From Bremerella sp. TYQ1 (GTDB lineage Bacteria; Planctomycetota; Planctomycetia; Pirellulales; Pirellulaceae): a stretch of 64,000 bases of DNA. Location: NCBI RefSeq assembly GCF_020150455.1, contig NZ_CP083740.1:496001-560000 (forward strand). Reading direction: 5' to 3'. Positions within the stretch are counted from its first letter, which is position 1. Every line of letters begins with the position of its first letter. Of the stretch, positions 28,799 through 37,203 are shown piece after piece. The notes under the pieces are model-generated. The model had not been told where the DNA came from. It did no database searches and worked only from the letters and a program-made list of their open reading frames with translations. A program made the translations under genes and the position numbers.

Positions 28799-30154
28799 AT
28801 GAATCGACTTAGATTGGCACTGCAAGGATTCGAGAGACTATCCGTGCTGCTCCATGCGACGCTTAACGAGGCGGTTTCGGATGACGCCGAGGCGTGGTTA
28901 CGAGACGAAGTGTGTCCTGTCGTGGAGGAGCTTTGCCGTAACCGTAGTTTTCAATTGATGACGCGTTGGTCGCTGGATCACTTTTGCAGCGTGGAGGTCA
29001 TTACACCAGAGCATCGACAGTTAGAGGATGCCGATCAGGCGATCGTTCAATATGCTCAGGCGATTGCAAAAGGCCTGGAAATCATAGACCAGTCCATGTT
29101 GAATCCGTCAGAGTGTCAAATATCGGAAGAGGATCGAGTGGCCCTCAACGGGATCGCGTCTCGACCTTGGGTTCAACTCGCTTACGCCTTCGACTTCTTT
29201 CACCCTGAGGATCAGCTGTTGCTTAGAGATCCTAACCGTGCCCTTACGTCGGATTTCCGGGCGGAGGAACGAAGAATTCCTTTGGGTGATTATATTTCTC
29301 GTTACTTACTCGCCAGAGTCAAGTTCTGGAAGAACTTGGTAGTGCGTTTGGGCGAGCGAATTAATCATTACGTTCCTAGCAGCGACGATGAGGGGCCCAA
29401 AATCTCCTCCCGGATTTTCAGAACGAGAATTCAGTTGGATCAAGCTGTCGATACGTTAGCTCAGGCTTGCCATGGCGAGAATTTTCGTAGACGCAATGCC
29501 TGCAATGCTCTAGTCCAGGTCTACGCGGCGTATGCCCATAACCCCGACTTAGAATGGCTGGGCATCTCGCGAGACGCATGGCACACTGCCGGACCTCAAA
29601 TTCGGATGTGTGTGCGAAGGCGTAGCGATGTATCTGTCGTTGAGAGAATTCCCGAAGGAGCTTTTCAGCCCATAGGCACGGAAAGGCTCTCGCTCTGCGA
29701 TCCGGCTATCCTGCGTCAGGTCGCGGCATCTCTACAAGAAGTGGCCACGTTCTACGAGATCCCGGAAGACCCCGACGACCTGATCGTGTGGGCTGCTGAC
29801 CAAGCACGCCTTGTCCTGGTTGATAGAGCGCCTCGGCAAGTCTTTTGGGAAGGTCAATTGATTGGGGGAGGCGAATGGGACAATCAGCCCGTAGCCTGGG
29901 ACTTTTTATGGAACCTTGGAAAGTCTTCAACTCAAGTCGTCGACAAAGAGGATCTGGGAGGTAAGTCCTCTCGTTCAAGAAGACATCGACTATCGGACGT
30001 TTTACTGGAATGCCAAGAGCTCGATAACCGAATAGAGGCCGTACGAGGTCTGGGGTATCGGCTGGATCTGCCGCCAGAGGACGTAACGCTACTGCAGGAC
30101 GATGGTTTTGGGCGCCTGCAATTCGTTGATGCGCGGAAGAATCCATTGATTTAA
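28799..30154 (+). CDS. Unknown 451-residue protein with C-terminal winged-helix-like domain
   Basis: Residues 1-320 are acidic, helix-rich and unlike any family I know. Residues about 340-435 follow the pattern of an OmpR/PhoB winged-helix DNA-binding domain: RQVFWEGQLIGGGEWDN at the start, a hydrophobic helix (VAWDFLWNL), VVDKEDL, SRRHRLSDVL, and the telltale end IEAVRGLGYRL. So a DNA-binding regulator of the island is likely, with an unusual N-terminal sensor or oligomerisation part in place of a receiver domain. The short extension after RGLGYRL is DLPPEDVTLL. The promoter region is shared with the HTH gene. The recognition helix region is more basic than normal. Winged-helix assignment is by eye. 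Confidence 0.6.
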   Translation: MNRLRLALQGFERLSVLLHATLNEAVSDDAEAWLRDEVCPVVEELCRNRSFQLMTRWSLDHFCSVEVITPEHRQLEDADQAIVQYAQAIAKGLEIIDQSMLNPSECQISEEDRVALNGIASRPWVQLAYAFDFFHPEDQLLLRDPNRALTSDFRAEERRIPLGDYISRYLLARVKFWKNLVVRLGERINHYVPSSDDEGPKISSRIFRTRIQLDQAVDTLAQACHGENFRRRNACNALVQVYAAYAHNPDLEWLGISRDAWHTAGPQIRMCVRRRSDVSVVERIPEGAFQPIGTERLSLCDPAILRQVAASLQEVATFYEIPEDPDDLIVWAADQARLVLVDRAPRQVFWEGQLIGGGEWDNQPVAWDFLWNLGKSSTQVVDKEDLGGKSSRSRRHRLSDVLLECQELDNRIEAVRGLGYRLDLPPEDVTLLQDDGFGRLQFVDARKNPLI

Positions 30155-30385
30155 CTTCCGAATGCTCCGAGTGAATTCTTACCCAGCTAAATTGAAGGTG
30201 ATTTCGCGTCAAGTATTCATGAGAGGTTGGTTATCTCTTATCGACGGCTATTGCGGCCGTGGTTCTTTGCGAATTGGCGATCGAATAGACATCAGTTTTG
30301 TTGGATGTTCGATGCTCTTCAGTCGGCCGAAAACGATTGAGACGTCGATGAACGGGCAAGTGAGGGCCTACGAACCGTGGTTTAC

Positions 30386-30426
30386 CTAAATTTCAGGCGT
30401 TATCGCGTCATAATATGTAGGGAGAT
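30386..30426 (+). repeat. Island repeat, copy 1
   Basis: CTAAATTT at 30386 and GTCATA at 30407, exactly 21 bases start to start, followed by ATGTAGGGAGAT. Shares this co-linear pattern with copies at 30499, 30748 and 33331. Confidence 0.7.
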
Positions 30427-30498
30427 CGCTTAGCATCTAGATCAGTTGACAACGCAGGGCTATCATCCGAAGTCGTCAAACGCAATGGTCACCACGAC

Positions 30499-30539
30499 CT
30501 AAATTCTGGCCGTTTACGTGTCATAGAACTTGTGAATAG
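30499..30539 (+). repeat. Island repeat, copy 2
   Basis: CTAAATTC at 30499 and GTCATA at 30520, again 21 bases apart, with TTACGT just before GTCATA. The 3' GAGGGA part is degraded (TTGTGAATAG), so this is the weakest copy. Confidence 0.6.
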
Positions 30540-30747
30540 CAGAACCGCTTTTTAGCCAAGCTGCTGAGGCGCCGCCAATTTGGTCTAGGGCAGAAATATT
30601 GGCCAGAAAATCGGATAGTTCCGAACTCACGTCGCTCGCTGAAGCCTAAGAATCGCTGCCATATTACCAAACTGCAGGTGACACTGCCTAACACTCACGC
30701 AATTGGGTAATAAGGGTGATTCAAGACCCGCGACAGGCTACGGCAGT

Positions 30748-30788
30748 CTAAATTTTCAGCGAAAACGTGTCATAAACTATGAGGGAAA
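30748..30788 (+). repeat. Island repeat, copy 3
   Basis: CTAAATTT at 30748, GAAAACGT, then GTCATA at 30769 and ACTATGAGGGAAAT. It lies about 230 bases upstream of the serine recombinase start. With copy 4 it brackets that gene. Confidence 0.7.
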
Positions 30789-31019
30789 TCCTAGCTCTTA
30801 GGCTCACACCTCAGTGAAAACTATGCTTCTTCGCTCCGTATCTGCGGAGCGCTTTCTTTTGGCGTATCTCCTTTCGATACACATTCTGTTGAGTTCTACA
30901 GGCCCGAACTACGCAAGAAGTAATCTCTTGCAAATAACAGTCATTCAACGGGCTATCACAAACACTTGAGCAACAAGCCCGAGTTATTCTAAATCATCAG
31001 TTTCAATAGAGGCACGACA

Positions 31020-33071
31020 ATGAATCAGGAAATCTCTAGTGTGGGTGCCGCAACCGACAAACTCACCTCCGAAGTTGTCAAATGGTGGTCCGAGATGTCC
31101 GCTTTTTGCAACTTTGTCCTTACCGGATTCGATCCGGAAGCGTCCCTAGAAAAGCGACTCGATTGGGCGATTGCTCGTGGCTATGAAATTGGGACCATCT
31201 ATTCCCGATTTAGCACCAAACTCCAGCATTCGACCGATGACCAGGTCCGCGAATGTATTCAGTGGGCGGCTAAGAATCGCATCTACGTTCCACCGGAATT
31301 CATCTCGGTGGATGAAGGCGTCAAGGGAAAACGGACCCAGCGAGCCGGTCTCGATCGTGCGAAAGCTATCCTTCGCAGACGACATGCCAAGGTCCTCTTG
31401 GTCTACAAAGCAAGCCGATTGTTTCGCCAGGCCGGTAAAGGATTCCAATTCATTAATGAAGAGGTCGTGGAAGAAGGTCTCCGCGCGGTCAGTGTCTCAC
31501 AGGGGATCGATACGAATGATCGCAAGACTTGGAAACTTCAACTCCAGGTTCATGGCCTCATGGATGATATGCTACTCGATACGATCGCCGATCATGTTCG
31601 CTCGGGTCTCACGGGCTTGTTTCTCAACGGTTGGACGACGGGGGCCATCGGAATCGGCTATCGCCGCAAGGAGATCCCAAACGCCCCACCAACCAATCGC
31701 GGTCTCCCTCGCACCATGCCTGAGATCGATTCAGACGCCGCGAAACTGATTCAAGAGCATGCGCAGCTCTTGCTGGATGGAATGTCCGTTCGGGAGGGCG
31801 TGAGACGTTGGAACGCGTTCAATGGTCCCGTCGATCCCCGGGCGTCCACGGGCAAGCTGCGATACGAGTGTTATCGGCGATTGTTCACCAATACGCGTCT
31901 CACCGGAAGGTGGGAATTCGGTCGACGCCGCAATCAGTTCTCGACCAAGTTGGACAATGTTAAACAAGTTGAACAGCCTGATGATGAAGTCACAGTCGTC
32001 CAGTGCGAAGAACTGAGGATTCTCGATGACACCACGTTCGAGGCATTGCAGACAATGTTTGCTGCCCGCAAGACAGGTCCCCGTGGCCCTCGACGGGCCC
32101 AATCGCTGAAACTATGGGCTTTGACCACAGAATACTTCTTCTGTGAACGCTGTAGCACCACTAAAAGACCCGTTCGGTTCTACCAGACTGGCGCACAAGG
32201 CAAGGCAATGCAGTGTAAGAATGGCGACCAGTGTCCGTGCAAGTCGGCCGTTCGCCGCCAAGAGGCGGTCGAGGCGATCTGTAATAGGATCAGTCAGCTG
32301 ATCCTGCGCGATGCGGAGCTGATCGAGTCGATTGTGCTGCAAAGCCAGCAGTTGGATGCCCAGGCGGACCAAGGCTTGGAACAACAACTGATCCAGGCTC
32401 GTAAGCAGTTGGCTTTGCTCAACAACCGCGTTAACGATCTATTCGAGATGTCGGGCGAAGGTACCGAGGACGATCGCAAGGAGATCAAGGCCCGACTGCG
32501 GGCTGCACAGTTGCAGCGCAACACCGCCCAGAGCGAAGTGAATCGCTTGCAGCGGGCGGTCGACGGGACGACCAACACGATGACGGTCGAACAGATTCGC
32601 GAGCGTCTGGCCGAGATGTCCGATCTGCTGAGCACCGCGGCGAATGGCGCCCTCGGTGAGGACGCCGTTTACAAGACGCTCGCCGTATTCCGTGCTTTGA
32701 CAGGCGGGCAGATCTGGGTGCAGGTCGAACAGCGTGCCAATCGCAAACGCACGAACGTCCGGGGTACCTTTCGTCCTCAACTGTTGAAGGCGTTTTCCGA
32801 ACCGCTCCCAGGGGCCAATGCCCCTACCACGGGACTGGTCACGGTCTGGCTACGCAAGCCGCCTCGCCTGGACCTGATCGCCGAACGCGTGCATCAACTG
32901 ATCGACGTCGAGGGCATGAGTCATCGCGAGACAGCGAAGCAACTGCAGCGCGAAGGCCACAACGTCAATTCGGGAAACGTTTGGTACAGCTACCGTCGCT
33001 GGTACGAGATGCAAGGCCTTGAGCCGCCAAACGTCCCCTACAACAACGGCAAGAAACGGCGTCCTCGCTAA
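31020..33071 (+). CDS. Large serine recombinase
   Basis: 683 residues. The resolvase-type catalytic domain spans about residues 55-200: nucleophile Ser in TIYSRFSTKLQ, and the arginine-rich YKASRLFRQAGKGF segment. The recombinase domain (PF07508 type) follows to about 330, then a Cys-rich zinc ribbon (CERC ... CKNGDQCPC near residues 375-410), a coiled coil (about 430-520) and a C-terminal tail that ends basic (KKRRPR). These are the parts of a large serine integrase able to recombine attP and attB. The 50-residue extension before the catalytic domain is unusual. GAGG lies eight bases before ATG 31020. A terminator follows at 33100. Confidence 0.92.
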   Translation: MNQEISSVGAATDKLTSEVVKWWSEMSAFCNFVLTGFDPEASLEKRLDWAIARGYEIGTIYSRFSTKLQHSTDDQVRECIQWAAKNRIYVPPEFISVDEGVKGKRTQRAGLDRAKAILRRRHAKVLLVYKASRLFRQAGKGFQFINEEVVEEGLRAVSVSQGIDTNDRKTWKLQLQVHGLMDDMLLDTIADHVRSGLTGLFLNGWTTGAIGIGYRRKEIPNAPPTNRGLPRTMPEIDSDAAKLIQEHAQLLLDGMSVREGVRRWNAFNGPVDPRASTGKLRYECYRRLFTNTRLTGRWEFGRRRNQFSTKLDNVKQVEQPDDEVTVVQCEELRILDDTTFEALQTMFAARKTGPRGPRRAQSLKLWALTTEYFFCERCSTTKRPVRFYQTGAQGKAMQCKNGDQCPCKSAVRRQEAVEAICNRISQLILRDAELIESIVLQSQQLDAQADQGLEQQLIQARKQLALLNNRVNDLFEMSGEGTEDDRKEIKARLRAAQLQRNTAQSEVNRLQRAVDGTTNTMTVEQIRERLAEMSDLLSTAANGALGEDAVYKTLAVFRALTGGQIWVQVEQRANRKRTNVRGTFRPQLLKAFSEPLPGANAPTTGLVTVWLRKPPRLDLIAERVHQLIDVEGMSHRETAKQLQREGHNVNSGNVWYSYRRWYEMQGLEPPNVPYNNGKKRRPR

Positions 33072-33099
33072 TCTGACCGTGAATGATTGTTAATCAATA

Positions 33100-33125
33100 C
33101 CTCGTCCTCGTGACGAGGCGTTTTT
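33100..33125 (+). terminator. Intrinsic terminator after the serine recombinase
   Basis: Seven-base stem CCTCGTC / GACGAGG with a five-base loop, followed by CG and T5. It lies 29 bases after the recombinase stop. Confidence 0.75.
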
Positions 33126-33172
33126 CATGCGCTAAGCGATTTTGGAGTATCACGCTAATGAAAGGAGGATGA

Positions 33173-33334
33173 ATGCCACCCATTTCCGATTCGAATCATG
33201 CTCAAGATTCAGAGACCGATTCGCAGCGAGCACAACTGGCGGCTAACCTCGCCTACCTCGTCGTGCAAGCCCATCGACGCGATCAACAAGACGTCGACCC
33301 TTCATCGAATAACGCCGAGGCTCTCGAAAACTAA
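33173..33334 (+). CDS. Small acidic protein (53 residues) at the head of the cargo cassette
   Basis: A 53-residue frame beginning MPPISDSNHAQD and ending NNAEALEN. It has an excellent ribosome site (AAAGGAGG at 33161-33168) though the spacing to ATG is short. The middle (QRAQLAANLAYLVVQAHRRDQQD) would form one amphipathic helix; the ends look disordered. I do not recognise a family. The stop codon is part of repeat copy 4. Its place between the recombinase terminator and the DUF1257 gene, and the strong ribosome site, argue that it is real. Confidence 0.6.
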   Translation: MPPISDSNHAQDSETDSQRAQLAANLAYLVVQAHRRDQQDVDPSSNNAEALEN

Positions 33335-33371
33335 ATTTCCGCCCAAAACGGGGCATAAATAGATGAGGGAC
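33331..33371 (+). repeat. Island repeat, copy 4
   Basis: CTAAATTT at 33331 and GGCATA at 33352, 21 bases apart, with AAAACG before and AGATGAGGGACGTC after. It starts inside the stop region of the 53-residue gene and lies about 80 bases before the DUF1257 start. Confidence 0.7.
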
Positions 33372-33448
33372 GTCTTAACCCTTCACTGGTCATCGCCTTC
33401 GAGACCTGCGTGTTAACCACATTCAATTCATTCTACCCAGGAGGTTCT

Positions 33449-33811
33449 ATGTCACACGTCGTCACCATTGAAACAGAAGTGCGTGATGTTACGGCGATCC
33501 GCCAGGCAACACGGCGACTTCAACTTCCCGAGCCTACGTACGGTGAGGTTCGCTTGTTCAACGATCGCAAGCGGGGCTGGGCGATCCAACTTCGAGATTG
33601 GCGTTACCCGGTCGTCGCCGACGTGACGACCGGTCGGCTCGATTACGACAACTACAACGGCCATTGGGGCAGCCAGAAAGAACTCGATCAGTTTCTGCAG
33701 CGGTATGCCGTCGAACGGGCGACGATCGAGGCCCGCAAGCAAGGTCACACCGCCGTTGAACAGTCGCTTCCGGACGGAAGCATTAAGCTCGTCATTCAAG
33801 TTGGAGGGTAG
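33449..33811 (+). CDS. DUF1257 domain protein (Ycf35-like)
   Basis: 120 residues from ATG 33449, preceded by AGGAGG. The sequence MSHVVTIETEVRDVTAIRQATRRLQLPEP, then RLFNDRKRGWAIQLRDWRYPVV and DYDNYNGHWGSQKELDQFLQRYAVE, is the DUF1257 pattern, related to the plastid/cyanobacterial Ycf35 protein. The biochemical role of the family is unknown. The last part (EARKQGHTAVEQSLPDGSIKLVIQVGG) is the usual Q-x-L-x-D-G-S-I-x-L end. In cyanobacteria and planctomycetes this family is commonly found beside DUF2997 and Ycf46-type AAA ATPase genes, from memory; here the next genes are exactly those. Confidence 0.88.
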   Translation: MSHVVTIETEVRDVTAIRQATRRLQLPEPTYGEVRLFNDRKRGWAIQLRDWRYPVVADVTTGRLDYDNYNGHWGSQKELDQFLQRYAVERATIEARKQGHTAVEQSLPDGSIKLVIQVGG

Positions 33812-33815
33812 GTTC

Positions 33816-34010
33816 TTGAAAATCATTGAGATCACCGTCAGCCCCACAGGCAGGACACGCCTCGAAACGCGGGGCTTTCAGAGCTCAGAGTGTCGCGAGG
33901 CAAGTCGCTTCCTGGAAGCTGCCTTGGGACAACAAACGTCCGAGACGCTTACAGCCGAGTTCCACGCCTCGGAAATCACGCAACAAAATCAAATCGAACA
34001 GAAGGAATAA
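33816..34010 (+). CDS. DUF2997 domain protein
   Basis: 64 residues starting at TTG 33816, with GGAGG at 33803-33807 eight bases upstream. No ATG is available in frame near the homology. The family pattern is clear: KIIEITVSPTGRTRLETRGFQSSECREASRFLEAALG, an obligate partner of DUF1257 in many genomes. The Cys in SSECREASRFLE is the conserved one. Function unknown; binding to the DUF1257 protein is suggested by the constant pairing. It begins five bases after the DUF1257 stop and ends six bases before the TOPRIM gene, so translation of all three is probably linked. Confidence 0.85.
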   Translation: MKIIEITVSPTGRTRLETRGFQSSECREASRFLEAALGQQTSETLTAEFHASEITQQNQIEQKE

Positions 34011-34016
34011 CTGCCT

Positions 34017-34670
34017 ATGGATCCCATACCCAAACATCCATCCCACGGAACGATCGACCTGGCACGTGTTCTGGTGATTGTCGAGGGAACCAACGACATT
34101 GAGTTCCTTCGCCGGATTTCGTTAACGCTGCATGCTCACGATCGGGACCTGCCGAACCTGGCCGAAATGGAACAGCAAGGGCACTTGGTATTCGTTCCCT
34201 TCGGGGGCAGCAACTTGCCCAGCTGGACCCATCGGTTCGCTTCCCTTGGCAAGCCGGAGTTCTTCTTGCTCGACCATGAAGTGCCGCCGGAAACGGAACA
34301 GCGTCAGGAATTGGCCCAAGTAATCAACCAGCGTCCACAATGTCGTGCGGTGCTTACACACAAGCGTAGCCTGGAAAACTATCTTCATCCAGCAGCGATC
34401 CGAGAGGTTGCTCCGATCGAGCTTACGTTCGGCGATTTTGACCCGGTGGCCATCCTCGTCGCCAAGCAACTCTATGAGAACGGCCTCCACGACAGGCCTT
34501 GGGAACTCTTGTCGCGTCGCTCTCAGAATCGCCTGTCCAGCCGCGCCAAACGTTGGCTCAACACGCAGTGCGCAGGCCACATGACGGTAGACCACCTTCG
34601 GGACCGAGATCCTGAAGGCGAAATCGCCAGTTGGCTGACCACGATCGGGCGTCTAGCCCACTCTGCCTAA
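34017..34670 (+). CDS. Stand-alone TOPRIM-domain protein (OLD-like nuclease candidate)
   Basis: 217 residues. The TOPRIM motif is visible at the N-terminus: RVLVIVEGTNDIEFLRR (catalytic Glu), then FVPFGGSNLPSW, then FFLLDHE (acidic pair, DHE in place of DxD) and KRSLENYLHP, a block seen in OLD-like and DUF4435-type TOPRIM proteins. There is no fused ABC ATPase. Members cut or nick nucleic acid with Mg2+; many act in phage defence. Next gene is an AAA+ ATPase, so a split motor-plus-nuclease arrangement is possible. The C-terminal half is basic and helical (LSRRSQNRLSSRAKRWL). Whether the altered second acidic motif is active cannot be told here. Confidence 0.75.
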   Translation: MDPIPKHPSHGTIDLARVLVIVEGTNDIEFLRRISLTLHAHDRDLPNLAEMEQQGHLVFVPFGGSNLPSWTHRFASLGKPEFFLLDHEVPPETEQRQELAQVINQRPQCRAVLTHKRSLENYLHPAAIREVAPIELTFGDFDPVAILVAKQLYENGLHDRPWELLSRRSQNRLSSRAKRWLNTQCAGHMTVDHLRDRDPEGEIASWLTTIGRLAHSA

Positions 34671-34723
34671 AGCTCGCTCTCGCGAGCTTATTCGTTTCTA
34701 GACTTCATTTACAAGGAATCAAT

Positions 34724-36220
34724 ATGCGCTTAGCAGAAGAAATTCAGGAACTGGTGCGGGCTGGCTTCAGCGGACTCTGGATTCGCAGCTGCGAACAGGA
34801 TGATGCGATCGCCGAACTGGCTCAGCTTTGCCGAGACGAAGACTGGCGGATGAACACCTGGGATATCGACGTCGGTCTCAAAGGTGCCCCGACAGAACAG
34901 TTGGAATCGCCAGCCGTGTCGGTCACCGATCCCTTAGGGGCTGTGCGACATCTCGAATCGCTTCCCAGCAACGGACAGCCTTCGCTCCTGGTGCTATCCA
35001 ATCTCCATCGCTTCCTCGGTTCGGCGGAGGTCGTCCAGGCGATCTTTCACCAAGTTTCGCAGGGGAAAGCTCATCAGCGTTTTCTCGTCGTTCTGGCACC
35101 GGTGGTTCAGCTGCCAGTTGAACTGGAACGTGTGTTCACCGTGGTGGAGCATGAACTTCCCTCTCGGGAACAACTCACTGAAATTGCGACGGATATTGCA
35201 ACCGAAGGAGATGAGTTCCCCGCAGGTGTTGGGCGGGAACGGATTCTCGATGCGGCCTGTGGCTTGAGCCGGTACGAGGCGGAGAACGCGTTCGCATTAT
35301 CCTTAGTGCGCCATGGCAGATTGGAGCCGTCGGCCATTTGGCAGCTCAAGTCCCAGACGCTCATCAAGAGCGGCCTACTATCGCTCCATCGTGGCGGCGA
35401 GTCGTTTGCAGAGCTGGGCGGGTTGGATTCGCTCAAGCAGTTTTGCTGTCAGGCACTGCGATCGCAGGAATCTCGCTCAGTCCAAGCGAAGGGCGTTTTA
35501 CTGCTGGGTGTGCCTGGTACTGGCAAGTCGGCCTTCGCCAAAGCGCTTGGCCGCGAAATTGGCAGGCCGACTCTGACGCTCGATGTGGGGGCACTCATGG
35601 GCGGCATCGTCGGCCAAACCGAGGAGCGAACTCGCAGGGCGCTGAAAATTATCGATGCTATGCAGCCTGCGGTGCTCTTCATCGACGAACTCGAAAAAGC
35701 CCTCGGCGGCACTTCCAATTCCGGCCAGACCGACAGCGGTGTGGGCTCACGGATGCTAGGCACCCTGCTGACCTGGCTGGCTGATCACGAATCGGATGTG
35801 TTCGTGATCGCTACGAGCAACGACGTCTCCAAGCTGCCGCCCGAACTCACCCGAGCAGAGCGCTTTGATGCGATTTTCTTTCTCGATCTGCCGGGGAAGT
35901 CGCAGAAGGAAGCTATCTGGCAGATGTACCTGGAACGTTTTGGGTTGGATTCCTCGCAGGAACTGCCCAACGACGGATCGTGGACGGGTGCTGAGATTCG
36001 TGCTTGTTGCCGGTTGGCCACTCTCTTGAATGTTCCCTTGGTGAAGGCGGCGCAGAACGTGGTTCCGGTCGCCGTCACATCCGCCGAATCCGTTGAGCGG
36101 CTCCGAAGCTGGGCGAGCGGTCGATGTCTGTCTGCCGAGTCCGGGGGCGTGTTCACCACAACGACGCAGGCGACGCGAAGGACGCGGCGAAGATTAACTC
36201 AGAATCCTGAATCCAATTAG
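34724..36220 (+). CDS. AAA+ ATPase, Ycf46-like
   Basis: 498 residues from ATG 34724 (AAGGA seven bases upstream). The N-terminal 250 residues form the Ycf46-type part: RLAEEIQELVRAGFSGLWIRSCEQDDAI, then the inactive-looking alpha/beta region. The active AAA+ module follows: Walker A GVPGTGKSAFAKA near residue 262, Walker B VLFIDELEKA near 320, sensor 1 VFVIATSNDVSKLPPEL, and the arginine-finger region RAERFDAIFFLDLP. This is a complete ATPase of the clade that remodels proteins or nucleoprotein complexes. It neighbours DUF1257 and DUF2997, as in cyanobacteria. The tail is Arg/Thr-rich and unstructured. Confidence 0.88.
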   Translation: MRLAEEIQELVRAGFSGLWIRSCEQDDAIAELAQLCRDEDWRMNTWDIDVGLKGAPTEQLESPAVSVTDPLGAVRHLESLPSNGQPSLLVLSNLHRFLGSAEVVQAIFHQVSQGKAHQRFLVVLAPVVQLPVELERVFTVVEHELPSREQLTEIATDIATEGDEFPAGVGRERILDAACGLSRYEAENAFALSLVRHGRLEPSAIWQLKSQTLIKSGLLSLHRGGESFAELGGLDSLKQFCCQALRSQESRSVQAKGVLLLGVPGTGKSAFAKALGREIGRPTLTLDVGALMGGIVGQTEERTRRALKIIDAMQPAVLFIDELEKALGGTSNSGQTDSGVGSRMLGTLLTWLADHESDVFVIATSNDVSKLPPELTRAERFDAIFFLDLPGKSQKEAIWQMYLERFGLDSSQELPNDGSWTGAEIRACCRLATLLNVPLVKAAQNVVPVAVTSAESVERLRSWASGRCLSAESGGVFTTTTQATRRTRRRLTQNPESN

Positions 36221-36253
36221 CCCAAAACGAACCCATCTTCATGTGAGGTATTT

Positions 36254-37195
36254 ATGACGGCAACAACTTTAGAACAACCTACGGATCGCAGCAGCCCCGC
36301 CGGAAGGTTGCGATCCACGATGTGCGCTACCCGGGTCAACTTTACCTGGTTAGGCACGCAGAAGACGTTGACCCGAGCTCAACGGGCTCAGGCAGCCCTC
36401 TCCTTCGACGCTCAGGGCGAATTCTTGAGTGCAGGCAAGAAGCTGCTGGATACGAAAAATCCACGTTTTAAAGCGGTGACCTCGGAACGGAATCGGATCC
36501 GCTCGTTCTGGACGTCCATCAGCCTGCCTTATCCGGAACCGGCCGTGCGACTGATTCGGCAGGATAGGGTCGACACGTTTCAAGACTGGATGAGTGAGCA
36601 TCGCCAGGAACTAACCAAGGCAGTCGAAGAACTCGACGAAGACTATTACTCGTTGAAAGAGGCGGCACGGCAGCGACTCGGTCGCCTCTACAACGAGGCC
36701 GACTACCCCATGTCGTTGATCGGGCTCTTCGACGTTACCTGGGATTTTCCCAATGTGGAGGCTCCGTCCTATCTGCGGCAACTCGACCCTCAACTGTACC
36801 AGGAAGAGTGTCGTCGTGTGCAGGCTCGGTTTGATGAGGCAGTTCAACTTGCCGAGTCCGCCTTCGTGGAAGAGCTTTCGGGCTTGGTAACACATCTGAC
36901 GGAACGCCTTTCGGGCCAGCAAGATGGTCGCGCCAAAGTCTTTCGGGACTCGGCAATTGGCAACTTGAATGCTTTCTTTGAGCGATTTCGTTCCTTAAAT
37001 GTTCGATCGAATGATCAACTCGACGCACTCGTTTCGCAGTGCCAGGACATTGTTCAGGGCGTGCAGCCTCAGACGCTACGAGACGACGCTCAAGTACGAC
37101 AGTCGGTCAGCCGTGAACTATCGAGCGTCCAGGCCACCTTGGACGAATTGTTGGTCGATCGGCCTCGTCGGCGGATTATCCGCTCTCCGAAGTGA
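36254..37195 (+). CDS. Unknown helical protein following the AAA+ ATPase
   Basis: 313 residues with a disordered N-terminus, then long amphipathic helices (LDEDYYSLKEAARQRLG; ECRRVQARFDEAVQLAESAF) and a basic end (VDRPRRRIIRSPK). The general shape recalls the phage-type DUF3150 proteins that sit next to MoxR-like ATPases, but I am not sure of that. No enzyme motif is visible, so an adaptor or substrate of the ATPase is the simplest guess. GAGG lies seven bases before the ATG. It is 33 bases downstream of the ATPase gene and is on the same strand and probable transcript. Confidence 0.55.
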   Translation: MTATTLEQPTDRSSPAGRLRSTMCATRVNFTWLGTQKTLTRAQRAQAALSFDAQGEFLSAGKKLLDTKNPRFKAVTSERNRIRSFWTSISLPYPEPAVRLIRQDRVDTFQDWMSEHRQELTKAVEELDEDYYSLKEAARQRLGRLYNEADYPMSLIGLFDVTWDFPNVEAPSYLRQLDPQLYQEECRRVQARFDEAVQLAESAFVEELSGLVTHLTERLSGQQDGRAKVFRDSAIGNLNAFFERFRSLNVRSNDQLDALVSQCQDIVQGVQPQTLRDDAQVRQSVSRELSSVQATLDELLVDRPRRRIIRSPK

Positions 37196-37203
37196 GGTGC
37201 GGT

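Larger units (their letters stand above)
30155..31019. other. Non-coding region carrying three copies of a long repeat
   Basis: 865 bases without a supportable gene; an open frame at 30162-30389 has no ribosome site and no recognisable content. The region holds three of the four copies of the CTAAATTT...GTCATA repeat (listed separately), in the same direction as the serine recombinase gene. Unusual length for a leader suggests regulatory or recombination function. Confidence 0.55.

Noticed and set aside
33158..33172. ATG AAA GGA GGA TGA, a five-codon frame just before the 53-residue gene
   Set aside because: It is simply the Shine-Dalgarno region that happens to contain a start and stop; no reason to call a leader peptide.
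36200..36254. Possible fifth copy of the island repeat before the 36254 gene (CCCAAAACG and ATGTGAGG)
   Set aside because: It lacks both CTAAATTT and GTCATA at the right spacing, so the likeness is too weak.
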